Shown here: positions 53,485 to 62,587 of the stretch, piece after piece
How the letters are laid out: each line of letters opens with the position of its first letter
Numbering within the stretch: the first letter of the stretch is position 1
Assembly (NCBI GenBank): GCA_963728075.1
Contig: CAVSIP010000002.1
Location: 81,394 to 145,393 of the forward strand
Length of the DNA stretch: 64,000 bases
Reading direction: 5' to 3'
From: CAVSIP01 sp963728075
GTDB lineage: Bacteria; Actinomycetota; Actinomycetes; JAFAQI01; DASSKL01
Made by a program: the position numbers and the translations under genes
The notes under the pieces: model-generated
Databases searched by the model: none
Seen by the model: only the letters and a program-made list of their open reading frames with translations
What the model was told of the DNA's origin: nothing

Positions 53485-55089
53485 TCAGGGTCCAGTGCCG
53501 ATGCTCAGGATTCTCCACGGGCCATCGGCCGTGCGCCGTCCCACGTACAGGAACCGCGTCTGGGTGCCGTTGCCCGCAGCGATGACCTTCTTGTACGTGG
53601 CGGTGTAGGCGACGCTGACCTGGGTGATGTCGATGTAGCCGGGCGGCAGGCTGGGGGCCGGCACGACGGCGGTATGCACGTGACGCAGATCGGTCAGCGT
53701 CACGAGATTGGAGAAGTCGCTGTACATGCTGCGGATCTCGGGCGCGAGCAGCGCTGCTGCTGCCTTGCTGTCGTGATGGGCGGCTGCCTGGTAGTAGGCG
53801 GTCACCACGGCGGCAGGGCCGGAGCGAGGCGCGCCACTGGCGAGCTGGCTGATGAGCCAGCTCCCTCCACGGTCGGCCGTGTAGTACACGATGCCCTGCC
53901 GGATGGCGACGGCGTTTCGACCGTGGGCAGTGAATGCGTCCGGGCCGGCCCCGCCGAACCAGTGACCGAAGGGCTGCGCCTGCCAACTCTGACCGCCGTC
54001 GGCGGTCAGGTACACGCTGGCGCCCCGGGAGCCGGTGCGCCACGCGGTCTTCGCGTCCAGCGCCGTCCAGTGCGTGGCGTAGCTGTTCGCCTCTGGATCG
54101 GGCTCATGCTGCCAGGTCGCACCGAGATCGACCGACCGGTAGAGCTGCTTGGGTTGCTTCCCGGCTCCGGGTTCCCCCGCGCAGACCAACCAGTAGGTCC
54201 CGTCCGAGGTGCCGGCGACCGACCCGAAGCCGAGCGCGCAGGGCAGCCGGTGCACGGCCCAGCTGCGTCCGCCGTCCGCGGTGACCGCGTAGGAGGCGAC
54301 ACCGGTCTGCGCGACGAGGGCGTGGTCGGCGTCGACGACCGCGAGCGCCGGCGGGATCAGGCCGGTCGGCTGGTAGCCGGTGTACGGCTGCGCACGCGCC
54401 GGCGGCAGGCTGTCAGCGGTCGCGGGGCCGGTGCGCACCTGGCAGGACGTCGGCGACGGGCAGGTCAGCGCCCACACGCGGCCCGGGGCCGCGGCCGCGG
54501 CGACCACCGTTGGCGTCTGGACCGCGTGCCAGCTCCGCCCGTTGTCGTGTGAGACCCGCAGACCCCCGTTGATGTCGGTCTGCGCCCACAGGTCCGACGC
54601 GGTGGGAGCGAGCAGCCGCAGCGAATCGACGGCACTGTCCGAGAACGGTGGCAGCTCGCCGGTGACCCGCCACGTCGCACCACCGTCGGTGGAGCGTTCC
54701 AGCAGCGCCTGGCAGCTCGCCGGCCCCTGCCCCCGGCAGTCCGCGCCGGCCAACGCCACCAGGCTGCCGTCGGGTGTGAACGTGACCGCAGCACCCTCGA
54801 AACCGGGCGGGGCCGGCGGCGGCGCACTGGTGCTCGGCCCCGGTGAAGGGGTGGCCGGCGACGTGGCCGGGGTGACCGGCCGCTCGAGAACCGACTGCCG
54901 TCCAGCGAACCCACCCGTCGCACCGGCGGCCGCGACACCGGCGACGACCACGGCCGTGGCAATCGCGCCTGCGGCCCGGCGCCGACGTTGGGTACGCCTA
55001 CGGCGTGCGAGCACGTCGTCGAAGTCACCGACCGTCGCGTCGCTGACCGCAGTACGCAGCGAGGCGAAACGTTCCTCCAGGTCAGTCAC
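53485..55089 (-). CDS. Membrane-anchored beta-propeller protein, probable anti-sigma partner
   Basis: 534 aa. A short cytoplasmic N-terminus (residues 1-38, Arg-rich RRRRTQRRRRAAG) precedes one membrane helix and a Pro/Ser linker, then an extracytoplasmic region with six BNR/Asp-box repeats (STDGGATW, SHDNGRSW, TADGGRSW, SVDLGATW, TADGGQSW, TADRGGSW), typical of a six-bladed propeller. The last 110 residues resemble a DUF4829/SnoaL-like domain. The GTG start overlaps the ECF sigma gene by 8 nt. The layout suggests a sensor that holds the sigma factor; a canonical zinc anti-sigma motif is absent. Confidence 0.8.
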   Translation of the reverse strand: MTDLEERFASLRTAVSDATVGDFDDVLARRRRTQRRRRAAGAIATAVVVAGVAAAGATGGFAGRQSVLERPVTPATSPATPSPGPSTSAPPPAPPGFEGAAVTFTPDGSLVALAGADCRGQGPASCQALLERSTDGGATWRVTGELPPFSDSAVDSLRLLAPTASDLWAQTDINGGLRVSHDNGRSWHAVQTPTVVAAAAAPGRVWALTCPSPTSCQVRTGPATADSLPPARAQPYTGYQPTGLIPPALAVVDADHALVAQTGVASYAVTADGGRSWAVHRLPCALGFGSVAGTSDGTYWLVCAGEPGAGKQPKQLYRSVDLGATWQHEPDPEANSYATHWTALDAKTAWRTGSRGASVYLTADGGQSWQAQPFGHWFGGAGPDAFTAHGRNAVAIRQGIVYYTADRGGSWLISQLASGAPRSGPAAVVTAYYQAAAHHDSKAAAALLAPEIRSMYSDFSNLVTLTDLRHVHTAVVPAPSLPPGYIDITQVSVAYTATYKKVIAAGNGTQTRFLYVGRRTADGPWRILSIGTGP

Positions 55090-55615
55090 CGACGCTCGCC
55101 TCCTCGCTCACCTCGAGCAGGGCGGCAAGCGCCCGGCGCCCCCGCGACAGCCGTGCCTTCACCGTGCCGACCGGCACACCCTGTCGTGCGGCAATCTCCT
55201 CGACCGGACGGTCCACCAGATGGAAGAGCACGACCGCCTCCCGCTGCTCCGCCGGCAGCCCCCGCAGGGCCTCCAGCAACGCCACGTGGTCCGCGGACAG
55301 AGCAGGCACCGGCTCCTTGCCGGCCGGCTCCTCTCCGGACCGCGCCCGATGGCGTAACCGCCGCCACCGCGACCGGGCCAGGTTCATCGCCACGTGCCGC
55401 ACCCAGCCCTCTGGGTCGTCATACCGGGACACCCGTCCCCACCGCGGCACCGCTCGCGCGAACGCCTCCTGGACGCAGTCCTCCGCCTCCGCCAGGTCGC
55501 CGGTCAACCCCACCACCGCCGCCACCATCCGACCGTGCGTCGCCACGTACAGCCGGCGCAGCCCGTCCCCGTCCCCCACACCAGTAACACGCCCGGGCAC
55601 CACACCAGGTTGCAT
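55082..55615 (-). CDS. ECF RNA polymerase sigma factor
   Basis: 177 aa from ATG 55615 (TTG 55648 also in frame). Region 2 has LAEAEDCVQEAFARAVPRW and DPEGWVRHVAMNLARSRWR; region 4 has LPAEQREAVVLFHLVDRPVE followed by VPVGTVKARLSRGRRAL, the helix-turn-helix binding the -35. It resembles the SigE/SigK-like ECF groups. Downstream and coupled is the beta-propeller membrane protein. The -35/-10 it uses is not identified. Confidence 0.9.
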   Translation of the reverse strand: MQPGVVPGRVTGVGDGDGLRRLYVATHGRMVAAVVGLTGDLAEAEDCVQEAFARAVPRWGRVSRYDDPEGWVRHVAMNLARSRWRRLRHRARSGEEPAGKEPVPALSADHVALLEALRGLPAEQREAVVLFHLVDRPVEEIAARQGVPVGTVKARLSRGRRALAALLEVSEEASVGD

Positions 55616-55783
55616 CCCACCTGGTCCCACGTCAGCAGGCCCACGCAAAACGCCTCCCCGCTAACGCGGGATGGAGTGCGCCTGCCACCGGCCGCTGTCG
55701 CGGCGGCGGATGCTGCCGCAGTCACGTCGTCCCATCGACGACCCCTCGAGAAGGCTGCTGTTCCTGCGGAGGGAAGCCGCAAA

Positions 55784-55987
55784 TCAGCGAGCCAGGGACC
55801 GACGGGGAGGCATCTGTGGATAGACCCGCCCGGAATCGACGAAGTCGTCGAGGATGGTGTCCTCGATCCGAACGTGCCAGCCGCCGAGCTTGACGTACTC
55901 GATCCGCTTCTCCGCGATGAGCCGGCGGATGAAGCGGGGGCTGGTGCCCAGCCGTTCGGCGGCCTGGTCGACGGTCAGCAGGGCCAT
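55784..55987 (-). CDS. Excisionase-like helix-turn-helix protein
   Basis: 67 aa from ATG 55987 with GAGGAGAG. MALLTVDQAAERLGTSPRFI, then RRLIAEKRIEYVKLGGWHVR is the MerR-like winged helix of AlpA/excisionase proteins, and residues IEDTILDDFV close it. Such proteins direct excision of integrative elements or act as regulators. Divergent from the XRE gene; no integrase gene follows it. Confidence 0.82.
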   Translation of the reverse strand: MALLTVDQAAERLGTSPRFIRRLIAEKRIEYVKLGGWHVRIEDTILDDFVDSGRVYPQMPPRRSLAR

Positions 55988-56032
55988 GTCGCTCTCCTCG
56001 ATGCGGCCTCCCACGGGCACTGCCGGGAGACG

Positions 56033-56056
56033 ATGGTCACACAATGTCCGGACCAT
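56033..56056. promoter_or_regulatory. Inverted repeat in the excisionase / XRE divergent region
   Basis: ATGGTC and GACCAT, 12 nt apart, in the 129-nt region between two divergent regulator genes. A candidate operator for either. Confidence 0.35.
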
Positions 56057-56104
56057 ACACCTGACATCGCACACAGAACATGGCGCCAACGGCTGCAGGA
56101 CATG

Positions 56105-56110
56105 TACGGT
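56105..56110 (+). promoter_or_regulatory. -10 element of leaderless promoter (XRE gene)
   Basis: TACGGT, 6 nt before ATG 56117, which sets that start over the ATG at 56102. Confidence 0.5.
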
Positions 56111-56116
56111 GGCGCG

Positions 56117-56826
56117 ATGCGCACTCCACGACGGAGCCCCGCGGACGGCGGCGGACCACAGCGTTCCACGACGGACACCGCGGACCTCAACGAGATCGTC
56201 GCCTACAACTTCCGCCGGGCGCGGGAGCTGCGCGGCTGGACGCAGGAGGAGACCGCGGCCCGGCTCGAGCCGTTCCTCGGCCAGCGGCTGCGGCAGGCCG
56301 CGGTGTCCGCGATCGAGGGCGCCTACGGTGGGGAGCGGCGCCGGGAGTTCGACGCCCAGGAGATGCTCGCGTTCGCCTGCGCCTTCGACCTGCCGCTGCT
56401 GTGGTTCTACCTGCCGCCACCCGGGGACCGGCGCCGGCTGCACGCCACGTCGGAGCAGGTCGACGAGCTGTACCTGCTCGCGCTCGGCCGCGAGGACCAG
56501 CTGCCCGCGCATGACCGACCGGCTCGCCGAGCTCGGTCACACCGCCCCGGACGAGGACGACACGGCGCTGGAACGTACCTACGGCGCCCCACACCGACCG
56601 ACAGCTAGCGGACTACCGCCGCCGCCGCAAGGAGCTGCTCCTCGCGCTGCTCGACGAGCACGCCGACGCTGTCGACGCCTCCGCCGAGGAGCTCGGCCGG
56701 TTCTTCGACCACCTGCGCCAGGTCGGCATCCGCGGGTTCGTCGCCGAACGGATGAACGACCCGGACTACACCCGGCCATCGCAGCGGCGAGCAAAGCCGG
56801 GCGGTTCCGACCGGGGGCAGCGCTAG
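56117..56826 (+). pseudogene. XRE family regulator, two frameshifts
   Basis: The first 130 residues hold an XRE helix-turn-helix (YNFRRARELRGWTQEETAA, then RQAAVSAIEGAYGG) and DLPLLWFYLPPPGDRR. The reading then moves frame near 56501-56513 (to MTDRLAELGHTAPDEDD) and again at the CCCC run 56586-56589 (to DRQLADYRRRRKELLLALLD, then FFDHLRQVGIRGFVAERMN). Each step is one extra base. Corrected, the protein would be about 235 aa, a type common in actinobacterial conjugative elements. Decay or sequence error cannot be told apart here. Confidence 0.7.
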
Positions 56827-56830
56827 GGCG

Positions 56831-57211
56831 TCAGGCGCGGGCGGTGGCCCGGTGGGCGACCGCGACTGCCCGCTCCGCCGCGGCGACCGCGGCCCGGGCT
56901 CGCGCCGGGCTGACCGGGGCGGGGTCGTAGTGGGCCAGGGTCTTCATCGGCAGCAGCCGGCGCAGCTCGCGGGCGACCTCCCGGCCCTCCCCGCCGGCGC
57001 GGGCGGCGAAGTCGGCGGCCTGGTCGTGCGGGCCCTTCCACCGCTGTCCCAGGTTCATCCCGGCGACGGCGTCCGCGGCGTTGATCCCGGCGTCGACCGC
57101 GGTGCCGGCGGCGGCGTTGAAGTCCCCGGCGGACAGCGCGTGCTGCGCGGCGCGCAGGTACTCCTCGGCCTGCCGGGCGTGCGCGACCGCCTGCTCGGGG
57201 GTGACGGGCAC
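56831..57211 (-). CDS. HEPN domain protein, probable toxin
   Basis: 126 aa from GTG 57211. A helical protein starting PVTPEQAVAHARQAEEYLRA, with AAAGTAVDAGINAADAVAGM and DQAADFAARAG, matches HEPN proteins that pair with nucleotidyltransferases. The RX4-6H RNase motif is not evident; KTLAHYDP near residue 95 is the closest His-Tyr segment. It lies 13 nt downstream of the NTase, as in the HEPN-MNT toxin-antitoxin layout. Confidence 0.75.
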   Translation of the reverse strand: MPVTPEQAVAHARQAEEYLRAAQHALSAGDFNAAAGTAVDAGINAADAVAGMNLGQRWKGPHDQAADFAARAGGEGREVARELRRLLPMKTLAHYDPAPVSPARARAAVAAAERAVAVAHRATARA

Positions 57212-57224
57212 GGTCTGCGGTGCG

Positions 57225-57837
57225 CTACGCGGCACGCAGCACCTGCCGCGGGTCCACGCCGGCGAGGAGGACGGCATCCCGGCGGATCTGCGCGGTGAGC
57301 CCCCGGCCGAGGCCGGCGACGTCCGCCGCGGTGACGATGACCGGTGCCACCGGCAGCCCGGCGACCCGCCCGGCGTAGGCGCAGAACTCGGCCAGCCGCT
57401 CCCGGTAGGTGTCCTCCTCGCCGGCACGCAGGCCGGTGGGAAGCACCACGAGCAGGTCCACGTCGGAACCCGGGCCCCGCCTCCCCCCGCGCCCAGGAGC
57501 CGAAGATCGCCATCGTGGTCGGCGCCGGGCGCAGCGCGCCGGCCGCCTCCCGCCAGCGGGCGAGGGTCCGCTCGCGCAGGTCCGCCACCGCCCGCAGTGC
57601 CTCGACCACGGGGCTCTCACCCACCAGGGAGACCAGCAGCGCCCGCCCGGCCGGGCGGCGGGTGATGAGTCCGAGCTCGGCGAGCCGTTCGCACACCAGC
57701 GTGGCCTGGTTCGCGCTGACCCCGGCCAGCCGCGCGAGTGCCCGCATGGTCAGCGGCTCGTCGGCACGCAGGCAGGCGGCCAGCACCTTGCCCTGCGCAC
57801 CGGGAATGAGCGCCTCGACCGGCCGCACATAGTCCAC
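57225..57837 (-). pseudogene. Winged-helix nucleotidyltransferase (antitoxin type), +1 frameshift
   Basis: From GTG 57837 (GGGAGG ribosome site) a winged helix (QGKVLAACLRADEPLTMRAL, then AGVSANQATLVCERLAELG; residues about 12-70) precedes an NTase domain whose core would read FGSWARGEAGPG-SDVDLLVVLP. One extra base in the GGG run at 57469-57471 separates the two halves of this motif. Removing it gives a protein of about 203 aa ending VDPRQVLRAA. The HEPN partner follows directly. Confidence 0.78.
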
Positions 57838-57866
57838 CTGCACCTCCCACGACAGTCGCAGAATAC

Positions 57867-57880
57867 AGGACACATGTCCT
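57867..57880. promoter_or_regulatory. Operator palindrome upstream of wHTH-NTase
   Basis: AGGACA-CA-TGTCCT, a perfect 6-bp inverted repeat 30 nt upstream of the NTase start and overlapping its likely promoter. Probably bound by the NTase winged helix for autoregulation. Confidence 0.55.
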
Positions 57881-57994
57881 ATCCGATGCGAGAAGCGCTG
57901 AGTGGTCGTCGCCGTCCACCAATCGTCCTCGGACCCGCTCCGTCCGCCGGCCGCCCGCCGATGCTGACAGCGAGCATGCCCGGAAGGGGATGGG

Positions 57995-58192
57995 ATGGAC
58001 GGCGACGACCACCACGACCTCCCATGGGTCGGTCTCCGCGACGAACGGTTCACCCTCGCTCTCGTGCTCGACGTCGGGGAGGTGCTCACCCGTCACGGGT
58101 ACCCGGCGCCGGCTGGGGCGTCGCTGGTCGAGCTCACCCTCGGCCTGTACCGAGCGCTGCACGACGCCGGCGGGGCACGGGGGTGGCCCTGA
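57995..58192 (+). CDS. Small protein of unknown function
   Basis: 65 aa from ATG 57995 with GGAAGGGG upstream. Acidic N-terminus (MDGDDHHDLPWVGLRDERF), then LVLDVGEVLTRHGYPAPAG and a helix VELTLGLYRALHDAGG. It is divergent from the NTase-HEPN pair and upstream of the relaxase. Similar short proteins accompany actinobacterial mobile elements; no function known. Confidence 0.6.
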   Translation: MDGDDHHDLPWVGLRDERFTLALVLDVGEVLTRHGYPAPAGASLVELTLGLYRALHDAGGARGWP

Positions 58193-58373
58193 GTCGCACC
58201 GACACGCCCGACGAGCTTCACGGGTTCAGGAGTTCTCGGCGATCTTGAACATTGACCGTGGGTATCCGTGGTTTTCCCAGTGGTTCCAACGGTTTCCGGG
58301 TCAGCGATCCCGTCTCGACAGCGCACCAAATCAGGTGCAGACATGTGCATCAGGCGATGCTTACATTGTCTGT
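58193..58373 (+). other. Candidate oriT region upstream of the relaxase
   Basis: This 181-nt gap is AT-richer than its surroundings. It has tandem CCGTGG copies (58256-58261, 58266-58271), repeated GGTTCC/GGTTTCC runs and a GCATC-AGGC-GATGC hairpin (58348-58361). MobF relaxases usually nick just upstream of their own gene. No nic consensus could be confirmed. Confidence 0.3.
58362..58367 (+). promoter_or_regulatory. -10 element of leaderless promoter (relaxase)
   Basis: TACATT, 6 nt before GTG 58374, just after the 58348-58361 hairpin. Confidence 0.5.
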
Positions 58374-61111
58374 GTGTTGTCTTCGTCGAAGGTGCGGACC
58401 GGGTCGTGGGCCTACTACGCCGAGCAGGTCGGCCACGGCGCCTGCGAGTACTTCCTCGGCGTCGGCGAGGCACCCGGTCGCTGGTACGGGCGGGGTCTCG
58501 AGCCGCTCGACCTGATGCCGAACGCCGCCGTCACCGAGCGGGAGCTGGAGGCGCTGTTCGGCCGGGCGCTGCACCCGACCGCGGACGTGCCGTTGGGCCG
58601 GGCGTGGCGGGCGGACGGGGTCACCGGTTACGACCTGACGTTCTCCGCGCCGAAGTCGGTCAGCGCGCTGTGGGCGCTCGGCGACGAGCAGATCAGCGGC
58701 GCCGTCCGCAGCGCGCACTCCGCCGCGGTGCGCGCTGCGCTGGACTACCTGGACACCCACGCGTCGTTCTCCCGGATCGGCCGCGACGGGCACACCCAGG
58801 TGCGCACCGACGGGTTCGTGGCCGCGGTGTTCGACCACCGCACCTCGCGGGCCGGTGATCCGCAGCTGCACTCCCACGCCCTGGTGTTGAACAAGGTCCG
58901 CTGCGGCGACGGGGGCTGGCGCACCCTGGACGGCCATGAGATCTACGCGCACAAGAAGTCCGCCGGCGCGCTCTACCAGGCCGCGCTGCGCAACGAGCTG
59001 ACCCGCACCCTCGGCCTGTCCTGGACCGCGGTCAGCAAGGACGGCCAAGCCGAGATCGCCGGCGTGCCGGCCGAGCTGGTCCAGCTGTGGTCCAAACGAG
59101 CCGAGCAGACGTTGGCCGAATCCGGACCCGTGATCGCGGCGTACGAGCAGACGCTCGGCCGGCCGCTGACCTCCGCCGAGCGGGTCGCGGTGGAAAAGGT
59201 CGCCGTCATCAAGACCCGCCCGCACAAGGAGACCGTCGACATCGCCACCCTGACCGACCGCTGGCAGCACGAAGCCGCCAGTGCCGGCTGGACGCCGCAG
59301 ACGCTGGCTGCTGCGGGACCGCCGCGGGCCGACCGCCGGCGGATCGGCGAGCGGGGGCTCGCGTCGCATCGAGCAGACGCTGGTCGCAGCGGTCACGGCG
59401 GCCGGCGCCCGCCGTGCGGTGTTCACCTGTTCCGACCTCGCGGTCGAGGTCGCGGCGCGGCTGCCGACCGTCGGGTTCACCGCGGAGATGAGCCCGCGAG
59501 CTGGTCGAGCGGCTCACCGACCGGGCGCTCGCCACCGGCGAGGCGGTGCGGCTGCGCGACGCGCTCGACGGGCCGGCGCGGGCCTCCGACGCCCGCTACG
59601 CCTCGGCCACCACCTTGGCCCAGGAGCTGGAGATCCTCGCCGTCACCGACACCGGCCGCCACGACGGCGTCGGCGTCTGCCGGTTCGACACCGTCCGCCA
59701 CGCGGTGCACGGACGCGGACTCGACGCGGCGCAGACCGCCGCGGTCGGCCGGCTCACCGGCGACGGTGCGGTGATCAGCGTGCTGGTCGCACCAGCCGGA
59801 ACCGGCAAGACCACCACCCTCGGCGCCGCGGTCACCGCCTGGCGGCACGAGGCGCACCACGTGCTCGCCCTCGCCCCCTCGGCGCGGGCCGCCCGGGAGC
59901 TCGCCACCGCCACCGGCCTGCCCGCCGACACCGTCGCGAAGTTCCTGCACGAGCAGCAGCAGAACCGCGACCCCCGCCAGCCGGACTGGCTGCGCTACCG
60001 CGTCGGTGCGGGCACTGTGGTCATCGTCGACGAAGCCTCCATGCTGCCCACCGCCGACCTGCACGCACTGGCCCGGTTGGTGTGGGAACGGCGGGCCAAG
60101 CTGGTCCTCGTCGGCGACCCGGCGCAGATCGGCGCGATCGACGCCGCCGGCGGCATGCTGCCCGCGCTCGCCCACCGGCTCGGCGCACCGTCGCTGGACA
60201 CCGTCCACCGGTTCGACCACAGCTGGGAACGGATCGCCTCCCTGGCGCTGCGCGACGGTGACACCGACGCGATCGAGCACTACCTGACCCACGACCGCAT
60301 CCACACCGCACGAACCGACACCGACGCCCTCGACGACCTGTTCACCCACTACACCCGGCTGACCGCCGAACACCGCCGGGTGCTGCTACTCGCCCGCGCC
60401 AACCACGACGTCGACACCCTCAACGACCGTGCCCGCCAGCACGCGAGAGACACCGGGGACGTCCGCGGCGAGACGCTGCTGACCGTCGACGGCCAGGACT
60501 GGCGCGCCGGCGACCGGCTACGCGCCACCCGCAACGACCGGCGGATCACGGTCGGCGCCGACCATCTGCGCAACGGCGACCTCTTCACCGTCACCGGCCG
60601 GACAGCCACCGGACTGCTGGTCCAGCGACTCGACGGTCATGACACCGCCGACCTTCCCGCCGACTACGTCGCCGCCCACGCCCGCTACGGCTGGGCCACC
60701 ACCATCGCCGCAGCGCAAGGCGCCACCGTCGACGCCGCGCTGCTGCTCGCCCGCCCCGGGCTGGACCGCAACAGCCTCTACGTCGGACTCACCCGCGGCC
60801 GGCAGACCAACCACCTCTACCTCGCACCCGAACCCGACCCCGAGAGCCGCCCAGCCGGTGCCACCCGACCACCGACCGACCCCCGCCAGCAGCTGCGGAC
60901 CATGCTCGACAACCCCGGCGAACAGCCCGCCGCACACACGCAGCTGGAAGAGACCGTCGAACCACAAGCGGCTTCCTGGAAACGCCGCCCCACCCGCGAC
61001 GAACTACGGCGACGGCTCCGGAGGAGCGTCGGTACCGCCACCCGCGCGGGACGCAGACCGGTCGTCGACCTTCACCATCAGCGGGACCGCGGCTACGGCC
61101 GAGAGCGATGA
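58374..61111 (+). pseudogene. MobF relaxase / helicase (TrwC-TraA type), two +1 frameshifts
   Basis: The N-terminal relaxase has paired catalytic Tyr14-Tyr15 in SWAYYAEQVGHG, TGYDLTFSAPKSVSALWALG and the metal His cluster in GDPQLHSHALVLNKV. The frame breaks at the G5 run 59353-59357 and at CCC 59493-59495; the short middle frame reads RRIEQTLVAAVTAAG. The last frame holds a RecD/TraI-like helicase: Walker A VAPAGTGKTTTLGAAV, Walker B VVIVDEASMLPTADL, then GDPAQIGAIDAAGGML and NSLYVGLTRGRQTNHLYLA. Removing one base at each run gives about 911 aa. No coupling protein or secretion genes are nearby. Confidence 0.85.
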
Positions 61112-61280
61112 GCGCACGAGAAGACCCGTTACACGGCGACAGGACCGGATCTTCCGTGCGCTCGGTACCCGGCGTTCTGGAGCGGTCCGGGCGAGTATCG
61201 CTCACTGCGTCGGCCTGGGAGGTAACGCCGGAGGAAGGTGCTCCCTACCGCCGGGAGCCGGGCTGTCGCACACTCGCCGT

Positions 61281-61592
61281 ATGACCACGCTTGCTCGGTT
61301 CGCGCTCGTCGTCCTGGCCGTGATCACGGTTGTGGTCGGGTGGGTGTTCTTCATCGCGAACTCGGCCGACTACCCGGTCTTCGTGATCGTCTCGCTGGCG
61401 ATTGGCACCTTCGCCTCCGCCTGGGCCATCCGCTGCGGTCGAGAGCACCGCGACATCCAGCTGGTGACCGCGACCGTGCTGACTGCTATCACCGTCCCCA
61501 CGTTCTTCGCCTACCTCCCGAACGCTGTGCTGCTGATTGGCGCTGCAGTCTTTGGGGGTGCGCTCGTCGCGAGGCGGCGAGCCGCCTCCTAG
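61281..61592 (+). CDS. Small three-helix membrane protein
   Basis: 103 aa from ATG 61281. Three hydrophobic segments: LARFALVVLAVITVVVGWVF, PVFVIVSLAIGTFASAWAI and AVLLIGAAVFGGALVA, with a DIQLVTATVLTAITV stretch between. Resembles membrane proteins of no known function next to transfer genes. The 169 nt before it and the 141 nt after it hold no gene I can support. Confidence 0.55.
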   Translation: MTTLARFALVVLAVITVVVGWVFFIANSADYPVFVIVSLAIGTFASAWAIRCGREHRDIQLVTATVLTAITVPTFFAYLPNAVLLIGAAVFGGALVARRRAAS

Positions 61593-61733
61593 GCCCGGTT
61601 GCACCGGCGGTTATGGGAGGCAGGAGGACGCTGGACCGCCACCCCGTTCACCGGGAGCGACGCCCGGACCACTCGGGAGGTGCCGCTGTGCGACTGAGCC
61701 CGGTGTCTGACCGTCCGGCTGTGGTCCGTGTAG

Positions 61734-62072
61734 TTACCGTGCGGGCGGGGTTCGGGTCTGTAGTCGGTGTACGGCGGCTTCCAGGGGCTCCAGGTCGTGG
61801 GTCACGGTTCCGGCGACGTAGCTGTGCAGGGTGTCGAAGTAGTGGTGGGCGAGCCGGTCACGCATCCGTGCGATCGCGTTCCACGGCAGAGCCGGCTCGC
61901 TCGCCAGAACGTCGTCGGGGATGGCTTTCACGGCCTCGCCGATCTCGATGAGCCGCACTCGCACGGCGTCGAACACCAGCCCATCGGATAGGTCGCCGCG
62001 GCGGAGGTGGCTGCGGATGGCATCGATCGCGTCGAGGATGTCCTGCAGGCGTTCGGCGTCGCGTCGGCTCAC
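61734..62072 (-). CDS. hepT: HepT toxin (HEPN, RX4HXY)
   Basis: 112 aa from GTG 62072, overlapping the MNT stop. It begins SRRDAERLQDILDAIDAI, has GLVFDAVRVRLIEIGEAVKA and the catalytic RDRLAHHYF, an exact RX4HXY motif (Arg, His and the Tyr that is AMPylated by MntA). HepT is a tRNA-targeting RNase toxin in characterised systems. Intact, in contrast to the broken copy at 52.0-52.3 kb. Confidence 0.92.
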   Translation of the reverse strand: MSRRDAERLQDILDAIDAIRSHLRRGDLSDGLVFDAVRVRLIEIGEAVKAIPDDVLASEPALPWNAIARMRDRLAHHYFDTLHSYVAGTVTHDLEPLEAAVHRLQTRTPPAR

Positions 62073-62581
62073 AGCGGGATCGCCTCGGCGAGGGCCTGGG
62101 CGCGGACCTGTGGCTTGAGGCTGGGCTCGGTGGCGAGGTCGACGGAGACCTTCAGGATCCGCTGCAGCTCGCCTTCCAGCGCGAGCAGCGTGAACAGCCC
62201 GGTGCTCTCGGGCAAGTCGACGAGCAGGTCCACATCGCTGTCGGGAGTGTCTTCACCGCGCGCCACGCTGCCGAACACGCGCAGGTTGCTGCCGCCCGCC
62301 GCGGTCACCGTCGCGAGCAGCGCCCGGCGATGCTGGCGCAACCGTCGGCCCAGCGCCGTGTCCGGCAGGCCTCGCACGGTCGGGTCGGTCCGCTCCAGGC
62401 CGAGGGTGAGCTGGTGGCCCGTGCCGGCGACCAGCCGGGCGAGTGTGGGGAGGGCAGGTTCACGCTTGCCGGCTTCGTACTCGCTGACGACGCTCTGCGG
62501 CACTCCCGCCCGACGAGCCAGGTCAGACTGCGACAAGCCCGCCCGCGTCCGCGCCTTCCGCAGCAACGCACCGGCGTCCAT
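62069..62581 (-). CDS. mntA: XRE-MNT fusion antitoxin (MntA)
   Basis: 170 aa. XRE domain (RTRAGLSQSDLARRAGVPQ, then SVVSEYEAGKREPA) fused to an MNT domain with RVFGSVARGEDTPDSDVDLLVD, all active-site residues kept. It should AMPylate the HepT Tyr and, through the XRE domain, repress its own promoter, which carries a matching palindrome. The protein is clearly related to the copy at 52.3-52.8 kb but not a recent duplicate. Confidence 0.92.
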   Translation of the reverse strand: MDAGALLRKARTRAGLSQSDLARRAGVPQSVVSEYEAGKREPALPTLARLVAGTGHQLTLGLERTDPTVRGLPDTALGRRLRQHRRALLATVTAAGGSNLRVFGSVARGEDTPDSDVDLLVDLPESTGLFTLLALEGELQRILKVSVDLATEPSLKPQVRAQALAEAIPL

Positions 62582-62587
62582 ACCAGA

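Noticed and set aside
52278..62581. The two XRE-MNT/HepT copies as the att repeats of one element
   Set aside because: The proteins differ at many positions, so the copies are not recent direct repeats, and no shared flanking DNA is visible.
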